From Gaiellales bacterium (GTDB taxonomy: Bacteria; Actinomycetota; Thermoleophilia; Gaiellales; F1-60-MAGs149): a DNA stretch of 8,350 bases. Position 1 is the stretch's first letter; each line of letters opens with the position of its first letter. The position numbers were made by a program, and so were the translations under genes. The notes below the pieces were generated by a model. That model made no database searches. It saw nothing but the letters and a program-made list of their open reading frames with translations, and was not told the DNA's origin. The DNA is taken from NCBI GenBank assembly GCA_030831375.1, contig JAURLF010000026.1:1-8350 (forward strand), in the 5' to 3' direction. Positions 1-4,504 of this stretch are shown here, in pieces.

Positions 1-259
1 GACCCGCACCCTCGCGATCGAGTTGGCTCCGCACAGGATCACCGTCAACGCGATCTGCCCCGGCTGGGTGCGCACCGCGATGACGCGGGACATGTGGGAT
101 GCGCCGGAGCGCCTCGCCGATCTCGAGGCCCGCACGCCGATGGCCCGGCTCGGCGAGGTCGAGGACATCGCCGGCGCGGCCTTCTTCCTCGCCTCCGACG
201 ACGCCCGCTGGCTGACCGGCGCGATCCTGCCGGTCGACGGCGGCTACTCGGCGCTGTGA
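1..259 (+). CDS. Short-chain dehydrogenase/reductase, C-terminal part (5' truncated)
   Basis: This is the last 85 residues of a classical FabG-like SDR; the reading frame enters from the left edge at base 2. SDRs are cytoplasmic NAD(P)(H)-dependent oxidoreductases acting on alcohols or ketones. Visible family marks are the NAICPGWVRTAMT stretch (the N-x-x-x-PG-x-x-x-T segment after the catalytic helix), the ARLGEVEDIAGAAFFLASDDARW helix region and the closing TGAILPVDGGYSAL, which is the usual SDR C-terminus. The Rossmann glycine motif and the YxxxK catalytic pair lie outside the window, so substrate and cofactor cannot be judged. The stop codon TGA (257-259) overlaps the GTG start of the next gene, which implies co-transcription and probably translational coupling with the hydrolase. 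Family assignment is secure; the specific reaction is not. Confidence 0.9.
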   Translation, partial: TRTLAIELAPHRITVNAICPGWVRTAMTRDMWDAPERLADLEARTPMARLGEVEDIAGAAFFLASDDARWLTGAILPVDGGYSAL

Positions 260-1086
260 CACCGGCCTGGGGCGAGCCGCGCATCGTCCGGGCTCGCGGC
301 GACGTCGCGGTCTGGGAGGTCGGTGCGGGCGACCCGGTGCTGGTGCTGCACGGGTTCCCGGACTGCCCGCAGGGGATGCGCCCGCTCGTCGAGCGGCTCG
401 CGGCCGCGGGCTTCCGCTGCCTCGTGCCCAGCCTGCCGGGCTACGACCCGTCGGGACCGGTCGACGACTACCGTACGGCCGCCGTGGCCCGCGACATGGT
501 CGCCGTGCTCGACGCCCTCGGCGTCGGCGCATGCCCCGTCGTCGGGCACGACTGGGGCGGCTGCGTGGCCCTCGACCTCGGCGCCGACCACCCCGAACGG
601 ATCGGGCGGGCCGTGTCGCTCGCGATCCCGCACCCGGACGGCTTCGCGGCGCGCCGCCGCGACCTGCAGGAGCAGAAGACGGCGGCCTACGCGTGGATCC
701 TCGCGTACTCGGGGGCGGCGGCGCAGCTCGCGGCCGACCCGGTCTGGCTGGACCAGGTCCACCACGAGTGGTCGCCGGGCCTCGAGCGGCCCGAGTGGGA
801 CCTCGTCAAGGAGGTGCTGGCGCGGCCCGGCGTCGGCGAGGCCGTGCACGGCTGGTACCGCGCCGACTTCGACGCGGACGCCGCGACGGGCGACGTGCGC
901 GTGCCGACCCTGATCCTGCACGGCACCGACGACGGCTGCATCCGGCCGGCCTGCTTCCGCGGCTTCGAGGGGCGCTTCCCCGCCGGGCTCGACCTCGAGG
1001 AGCGGCCCGGGGTCGGGCACTGGCTGCACGTCGAGGACCCCGACGGCGTGGCCGGGCGCGTGATCGGCTTCCTCAGGGCGCGCTGA
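256..1086 (+). CDS. Alpha/beta hydrolase, epoxide-hydrolase type
   Basis: A 276-residue alpha/beta-hydrolase-fold enzyme. The HGFP motif (residues 32-35) is the oxyanion-hole signature of epoxide hydrolases. The nucleophile elbow GHDWGG (97-102) carries Asp99, not Ser, as in epoxide hydrolases and haloalkane dehalogenases. The charge-relay acid is probably Asp226 (in HGTDDG) and the catalytic His is His255 (GVGHWLH). A GWYRAD stretch (199-204) matches the WYR cap motif whose Tyr (Tyr201) activates the epoxide oxygen. From family knowledge it should hydrolyse an epoxide to a diol by a covalent ester intermediate; a dehalogenase is the main alternative. I chose GTG at 256 because it overlaps the upstream SDR stop (GTGA) and puts the beta-sheet core at the usual distance from the N-terminus; a longer reading back to 94 would run through the SDR gene in another frame. 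The SDR partner could act on the same substrate family. The 3' end overlaps the convergent LysR gene by 14 bp. Confidence 0.88.
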   Translation: MTPAWGEPRIVRARGDVAVWEVGAGDPVLVLHGFPDCPQGMRPLVERLAAAGFRCLVPSLPGYDPSGPVDDYRTAAVARDMVAVLDALGVGACPVVGHDWGGCVALDLGADHPERIGRAVSLAIPHPDGFAARRRDLQEQKTAAYAWILAYSGAAAQLAADPVWLDQVHHEWSPGLERPEWDLVKEVLARPGVGEAVHGWYRADFDADAATGDVRVPTLILHGTDDGCIRPACFRGFEGRFPAGLDLEERPGVGHWLHVEDPDGVAGRVIGFLRAR

Positions 1087-1942
1087 GGAACTCGGCCAGG
1101 GTGCGCGCCGCCGGGTTCGGGCGGCGCGCCGGCAGGATCGCGAACCACTCGCGCGTCGGCGGCGCCGGCACGACGTCGAGGCGCACGACCTGGCCCGAGG
1201 CGATCTGCTGCTCGACGCTGACGAGCGGCACGAGGCCGACGCCGAGCCCGACCATCGCCGCCGCGGCGATCGCGCCGTTCGAGCCGATCGTGGTGATCGG
1301 CGGGTCGATCTCCGCGCCAGCCAGGTACTCGTCGACGAGCCGGCGCGTGCCGGACGCCTCCTCGCGCACCAGCCACGTCTCGTGCGCGAGCTCGGCGAGC
1401 GGCACCCGCTCGCGGCCCGCCAGCGGATGCTCAGGGGAGGCGACCACGACGTGGTGATTGGGGCCCATCGGCAGGCCCTCGAAGCCGTCGTCGGGCGCGC
1501 GGCCGCCGACGCCGATATCGGCCTCGCGAGCCGCAAGGCGGCTGAGGACCTGCTCTCGGTTGCCGATCTCCAGCTGGATCGGGATCTCGGGGTGCTGCTC
1601 GCGGAAGCGGCGCAGGAGCGGCGGCAGGAGCGACTCGGCCGCCGTGTAGACGGCGGCGATGCGGACGGTGGCGGAGGTCGCCTCGGCCGCGGTGCGGGCC
1701 AGGCGCGCGCCCTGGTCGAGCAGGCCGAGCGCCTCGCGCGCGTGCGGGAGGAAGGCCTCGCCGGCGGCGCTCAGCTTGAGGCCGCGGCCCTCGCGCTCGG
1801 TCAGCGGCACCCCGATCTCCTCGCTCAGCGCGGCGAGGCTGCCCGACACCGAGGGCTGCGAGATGCGCAGCGACTCCGCGGCCGCGCGCACGGAGCCGTG
1901 CTCGGCGACGGCGATGAACGTGCGCAGCTGCGAGAGTGTCAT
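1073..1942 (-). CDS. LysR-type transcriptional regulator
   Basis: A 289-residue LysR-family regulator. An N-terminal winged helix-turn-helix spans about residues 2-60 (MTLSQLRTFIAVAEHGS opening, then RAAAESLRISQPSVSGSL as recognition region and LTEREGRGLKLSAAGE as wing). A linker helix (about 60-88) is followed by a periplasmic-binding-protein-like effector domain (about 93-289). The WLVREEASGTRRLVDEYL segment and IGSNGAIAAAAMVGLGVGLVP are typical of the CysL/CbbR-like branch. Length is normal for the family. I take ATG at 1942 as the start because the HTH begins directly after it; the open frame runs far upstream but only through the antisense of the lyase gene. A GTG two codons upstream (1948) is possible. 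It is transcribed away from the acyl-CoA lyase gene, the classical LysR arrangement, so it probably controls that operon and represses itself. The inducer is unknown; a CoA-pathway intermediate or free dicarboxylate is the natural guess. Confidence 0.93.
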   Translation of the reverse strand: MTLSQLRTFIAVAEHGSVRAAAESLRISQPSVSGSLAALSEEIGVPLTEREGRGLKLSAAGEAFLPHAREALGLLDQGARLARTAAEATSATVRIAAVYTAAESLLPPLLRRFREQHPEIPIQLEIGNREQVLSRLAAREADIGVGGRAPDDGFEGLPMGPNHHVVVASPEHPLAGRERVPLAELAHETWLVREEASGTRRLVDEYLAGAEIDPPITTIGSNGAIAAAAMVGLGVGLVPLVSVEQQIASGQVVRLDVVPAPPTREWFAILPARRPNPAARTLAEFLSAP

Positions 1943-1957
1943 AGCCACAGGGCTATG
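1940..1957. promoter_or_regulatory. Perfect inverted repeat over the LysR start codon (candidate operator)
   Basis: The sequence reads CATAGCC-ACAG-GGCTATG, with 7-bp arms and a 4-bp centre, and is perfectly symmetric. It begins in the first codon of the LysR gene and ends one base short of that gene's proposed -10 box, so a bound dimer would sit on the transcription start. That suits autorepression. The spacing between the symmetric T and A is 12, close to but not exactly the LysR-box T-N11-A pattern. Symmetry and position are seen; the binding protein is inferred. Confidence 0.6.
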
Positions 1958-1958
1958 G

Positions 1959-1987
1959 ATTACACACGATCTGCTGTTGGTTGTCCA
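1959..1987 (-). promoter_or_regulatory. Predicted sigma70-type promoter of the LysR gene
   Basis: On the minus strand there is TGGACA (1987-1982) as -35, a 17-bp spacer, and TGTAAT (1964-1959) as -10; each box differs from consensus at one position. The start of transcription would fall near 1952, giving a leader of about ten bases before ATG 1942 and placing the inverted repeat 1940-1957 directly downstream of the -10. Confidence 0.55.
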
Positions 1988-2005
1988 TGTGTCGGGCGCT
2001 AGGGT
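1977..2005 (+). promoter_or_regulatory. Predicted promoter of the acyl-CoA lyase gene
   Basis: TTGGTT (1977-1982), a 17-bp spacer and TAGGGT (2000-2005) form a plausible -35/-10 pair. The -10 ends 6 bp before ATG 2012, so the transcript would start at or next to the start codon (leaderless). The alternative reading is that AGGG (2001-2004) is a Shine-Dalgarno sequence 7 bases before the ATG and the true promoter lies further up. The -35 shares base 1982 with the -35 of the divergent LysR promoter, so the two are back to back. Confidence 0.4.
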
Positions 2006-2011
2006 GTCGCC

Positions 2012-2971
2012 ATGGCCATCCGCGACCGCCTCCACCGCTCCGAGCTCGCCGTCCCCGCCTCCAACCTGCGCATGCTGGAGAAAGCCCCGACGGCGGGCGC
2101 CGACGTCGTCTTCCTCGACCTCGAGGACGCCGTCGCCCCCGACGACAAGGTGCAGGCGCGCGCCAACGCGATCGCGGCGCTGCAGTCGCAGGACTGGTCG
2201 CAGTGCGCCGTGTCCGTCCGGATCAACGGCCTCGATACGCACTGGGCGTACCGCGACATCATCGAGATCGTCGAGGCCGTCGGCAACCGCCTCGACATGA
2301 TCCTCGTGCCCAAGGTCGGACGCCCCGCTGACCTCGAGTTCGTGGAACTGCTGCTCAGCCAGATCGAGCAGGCCCACGGCTACGAGCCGATCGCCCTGAC
2401 GGCGCTGATCGAGACCGCCCCCGGGATGGCGAACGTCGAGCGGATCGCGGAGGCCTGCCCCGAGCGCCTCGAGGCGCTCGTCTTCGGCGTCGGCGACTAC
2501 GCGGCCTCGACCCGGGCGCGCACGACCGTGATCGGCGGCGTCACCCCCGAGTACGCGGTCCTGACCGACCCGGCGGCCGACGGCGCACGCGAGCTGCACT
2601 GGGGCGACCCGTGGCACTTCGCGCTGTCGCGGGTGCTCGTGGCCTGCCGCGCGAACGGCCTGCGCCCGATCGACGGGCCCTTCGGCGACTTCAACGACCC
2701 CGACGGCTACCGGATGTCCGCACGCCGCGCGGCCGCACTCGGCTACGACGGCAAGTGGGCGATCCACCCGTCGCAGATCGCGATCGCCAACGAGGTCTTC
2801 TCGCCCTTGCCCGAGGAAGTCGAGCGGGCGCGGCGCATCATCGCCGCGATGGAGGAGGCGGCACGCGACGGCAGGGGCGCCGTCTCCCTCGACGGCCGCC
2901 TGATCGACGCGGCCTCCATCAAGATGGCCGAGAACGTGGTCGCCAGGGCGGATCGATTGCGAGGCGACTGA
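2012..2971 (+). CDS. HpcH/CitE-family acyl-CoA lyase (malyl-CoA/methylmalyl-CoA or citramalyl-CoA lyase type)
   Basis: A 319-residue Mg2+-dependent TIM-barrel lyase that should reversibly cleave a 3-hydroxydicarboxyl-CoA (malyl-, methylmalyl- or citramalyl-CoA) into acetyl- or propionyl-CoA plus glyoxylate or pyruvate. Seen motifs are FLDLEDAV (34-41), VRIN with Arg70 for CoA/substrate binding, ALIETAPGM with Glu134 as metal ligand, FGVGDYAAS with Asp162 as second metal ligand, and the C-terminal KWAIHPSQI (248-256). The segments TTVIGG, YAVLTDP, DPWHFALSRV and DGPFGDFND are those of the longer malyl-CoA lyase (Mcl) branch; ordinary CitE proteins are about 275-290 aa and lack them. The ATG at 2012 is followed at once by the RSELAVPASN strand, so the start is well placed. 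It is the first gene of a plus-strand group with the 68-aa ORF and the CoA transferase. Sequence alone does not separate the candidate substrates. Confidence 0.88.
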   Translation: MAIRDRLHRSELAVPASNLRMLEKAPTAGADVVFLDLEDAVAPDDKVQARANAIAALQSQDWSQCAVSVRINGLDTHWAYRDIIEIVEAVGNRLDMILVPKVGRPADLEFVELLLSQIEQAHGYEPIALTALIETAPGMANVERIAEACPERLEALVFGVGDYAASTRARTTVIGGVTPEYAVLTDPAADGARELHWGDPWHFALSRVLVACRANGLRPIDGPFGDFNDPDGYRMSARRAAALGYDGKWAIHPSQIAIANEVFSPLPEEVERARRIIAAMEEAARDGRGAVSLDGRLIDAASIKMAENVVARADRLRGD

Positions 2972-3044
2972 GATAACTATTCGGATTTTTCCGATTGTTA
3001 CTATGGACTATAAGCATGAAACGTAAGCATGTGGCGGTGACGAC
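2972..3044. promoter_or_regulatory. AT-rich spacer with a dyad and possible internal promoter
   Basis: This 73-bp gap is strikingly AT-rich against its neighbours, especially 2972-3030. It holds the inverted repeat TCGGA-TTTT-TCCGA (2981-2994), flanked by TAAC (2974-2977) and GTTA (2997-3000), which are nearly symmetric about the same centre. ACTAT occurs twice (2976-2980 and 3000-3004), on either side of the dyad. Downstream, TATAAG (3009-3014) could be a -10 box, without a good -35 at normal spacing. The hairpin has no T-run after it, so an operator or secondary promoter fits better than an intrinsic terminator. All of this is pattern reading. Confidence 0.4.
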
Positions 3045-3048
3045 GTGA
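3016..3048 (+). other. Possible 10-codon leader ORF
   Basis: ATG at 3016 opens a ten-residue reading frame (MKRKHVAVTT) whose TGA stop (3046-3048) overlaps the GTG start of the 68-aa ORF at 3045 (GTGA). No Shine-Dalgarno sequence precedes it. It might couple translation into the downstream gene, but so short a frame can arise by chance. Confidence 0.2.
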
Positions 3049-3251
3049 GCGTCCCCTACGCGCTCGGCCTCGCCGCGCGCCTGCGCCACAGGGCGGACCG
3101 CCCGATGACGTACCACCACGCGACCCCGAATCGGCAGCACTGCGCCCTCGATGACGCACTCCAGCCCGGGCCGGAGGAGAGCGTCGAGACTCCCTTCGCC
3201 CGCCACGCCGCCGCCGCCGTCGACGCCGTCCTGCCCACGGGGGCCCGCTGA
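3045..3251 (+). CDS. Small hypothetical protein (68 aa) of the CoA operon
   Basis: I do not recognise this protein. It is a 68-residue frame with a GTG start and strong coding bias: almost every codon ends in G or C, with AAT, GAT, GCA and ACT as the visible exceptions. It is rich in Ala, Arg, His and Pro, has no signal peptide or membrane segment, and has one Cys in NRQHCALDDALQPG. Its stop lies only 2 bp before the GTG of the CoA transferase, which argues for co-translation. GGTGA (3036-3040) four bases before the GTG is a weak ribosome site. It may be a real small partner, a remnant of a lost operon gene such as the missing hydratase, or a chance frame in GC-rich DNA; no motif supports one of these. 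Confidence 0.5.
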   Translation: MSVPYALGLAARLRHRADRPMTYHHATPNRQHCALDDALQPGPEESVETPFARHAAAAVDAVLPTGAR

Positions 3252-3253
3252 CC

Positions 3254-4486
3254 GTGGCCGCCGACGTCCGCCAGGGCCCGCTCGCCGGGTTGACGGTCGT
3301 CGACATGGCGACGGTCTTCGCTGGGCCGAGCGCGGCGCGCCGGCTCGCGGACTTCGGCGCGGACGTGATCAAGGTCGAGCGCACCGGCCACGGCGACGGC
3401 GGCCGCCAGCTCGGCGAGCGCGACGGCGCTGACGGCTTCTACTGGCGCCAGGTCGGCCGCAACAAGCGGCCGATCGAGCTCGACCTCAAGCAGGAGGCCG
3501 GGCGCGAGGTGCTGCTGCGGCTGATCCGCCGCGCCGACGTCCTGATCGAGAACTTCCGGCCGGGCACGCTCGAGCGCCTCGGCCTCGAGCCGGAGGCCGT
3601 GCTCCTGCGCGAGAACCCGGGCCTCGTCATCCTGCGCGTGACCGGCTTCGGGCAGGAAGGCCCCTACGCGGACCGCGCCGGCTTCGGCACGATCGCCGAG
3701 GCGATGTCGACGCTCGCCCATACGACCGGCGCCGCGGACGGCCCGCCGACCCTGCCCTCGATCGCGCTCGCCGACGAGGTGACCGGGGCGCTGTCGGCGT
3801 TCGCGGTCCTCGCCGCGATCCGCCACCGCGACCGGACGGGCGAGGGGCAGATCATCGACGCCACCCTGCTCGAGTCGATGCTGGATATCGTCGGCCCCGG
3901 GCCCGCCATCGCCGAGCGCACAGGCGTCGCCGACGGCCGCATGGGATCGCGGCTCGTCTTCTCCGCCCCGCGCAACGTCTACCCCTGCGCCGACGGCTGG
4001 ATCTGCATGTCGGGGTCGGCCGACAGCGTCGCCAAGCGGATCCTGCGCGTCGTCGGCGGCGAGGCCCTCGAGACCGACCCCCGCTTCACCACGAACGCGG
4101 ACCGCATCGCCAACGTCGACGCCCTCGACGACGCGATCACGCAATGGACCCGTCAGCGGCCCGCCATGGAGGCGATCGAGGTGCTCTGCGCCGCCGGCGC
4201 CGCGGCCGGGCCGATCTACTCCGCGACCGAGCTGATCGATGACGAGCACGTGCGCGCCCGCGGCTCGCTCGCGATGGTCGACAACCCCGACGGCGACGGC
4301 GATCTCCTGCAGCCCGCCGTCACGCCGCGCCTGTCGCGCACGCCCGGCGCCGTCCGCCACGCGGGACTCGGCCAGGGGGCCTGCACCGGGCAGGTGCTGC
4401 GCGAGCTCGGCTACGGCGACGCGGAGATCGCCGCGCTCGAGGCGTCGGGCGTGATCGGCCAGCTGCGCATCGGCGGGACCACCTGA
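3254..4486 (+). CDS. Class III (CaiB/BaiF) CoA transferase
   Basis: A 410-residue family III CoA transferase, of normal length (about 400). These interlocked dimers move CoA between carboxylic acids through an aspartyl-CoA thioester. Family marks are GLTVVDMATVFAGPSAARRL at the N-terminus (12-31), GADVIKVER (35-43), NKRPIELDLK (70-79), the hallmark ENFRPGTLERLGL (99-111), VILRVTGFGQEGPYADRAGF (125-144) and ALADEVTGALSAF, in which Asp174 is the expected catalytic aspartate. GTG at 3254 is 2 bp after the preceding stop and gives the usual short lead-in. It is the last gene of the lyase group. Beside an acyl-CoA lyase, its likely job is loading CoA onto a dicarboxylate (itaconate, citramalate, mesaconate or malate), or an intramolecular shift like that of mesaconyl-CoA C1-C4 transferase. 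Substrate specificity in this family cannot be read from motifs. Confidence 0.92.
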   Translation: MAADVRQGPLAGLTVVDMATVFAGPSAARRLADFGADVIKVERTGHGDGGRQLGERDGADGFYWRQVGRNKRPIELDLKQEAGREVLLRLIRRADVLIENFRPGTLERLGLEPEAVLLRENPGLVILRVTGFGQEGPYADRAGFGTIAEAMSTLAHTTGAADGPPTLPSIALADEVTGALSAFAVLAAIRHRDRTGEGQIIDATLLESMLDIVGPGPAIAERTGVADGRMGSRLVFSAPRNVYPCADGWICMSGSADSVAKRILRVVGGEALETDPRFTTNADRIANVDALDDAITQWTRQRPAMEAIEVLCAAGAAAGPIYSATELIDDEHVRARGSLAMVDNPDGDGDLLQPAVTPRLSRTPGAVRHAGLGQGACTGQVLRELGYGDAEIAALEASGVIGQLRIGGTT

Positions 4487-4492
4487 TTCGCC

Positions 4493-4504
4493 TCCGCTAG
4501 CGGA
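4493..4504. terminator. Palindrome at the convergent gene ends (possible weak terminator)
   Basis: TCCGCTAGCGGA is a perfect 12-bp palindrome that covers the TAG stop of the propeller gene, 7 bp past the CoA transferase stop. It lies where transcripts from both sides end (intergenic gap 10 bp). As RNA it would give a 4-bp stem with a CUAG loop and no U-run, so termination is uncertain. Confidence 0.25.

Noticed and set aside
244..1536. 430-codon open frame on the minus strand and other long frames over 323-1457
   Set aside because: They are antisense or frame-shifted readings of the hydrolase and LysR genes; they are Arg/Pro/Ala-rich and show no domain motif, as expected in DNA of this GC content.
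1943..2767. N-terminal extension of the LysR frame over the lyase gene
   Set aside because: The LysR helix-turn-helix starts right after ATG 1942, and the extension is the antisense of a clear CitE-family enzyme.
3056..4360. 434-codon minus-strand frame opposite the CoA transferase
   Set aside because: The plus-strand transferase carries all the family motifs; the minus frame is a composition by-product.
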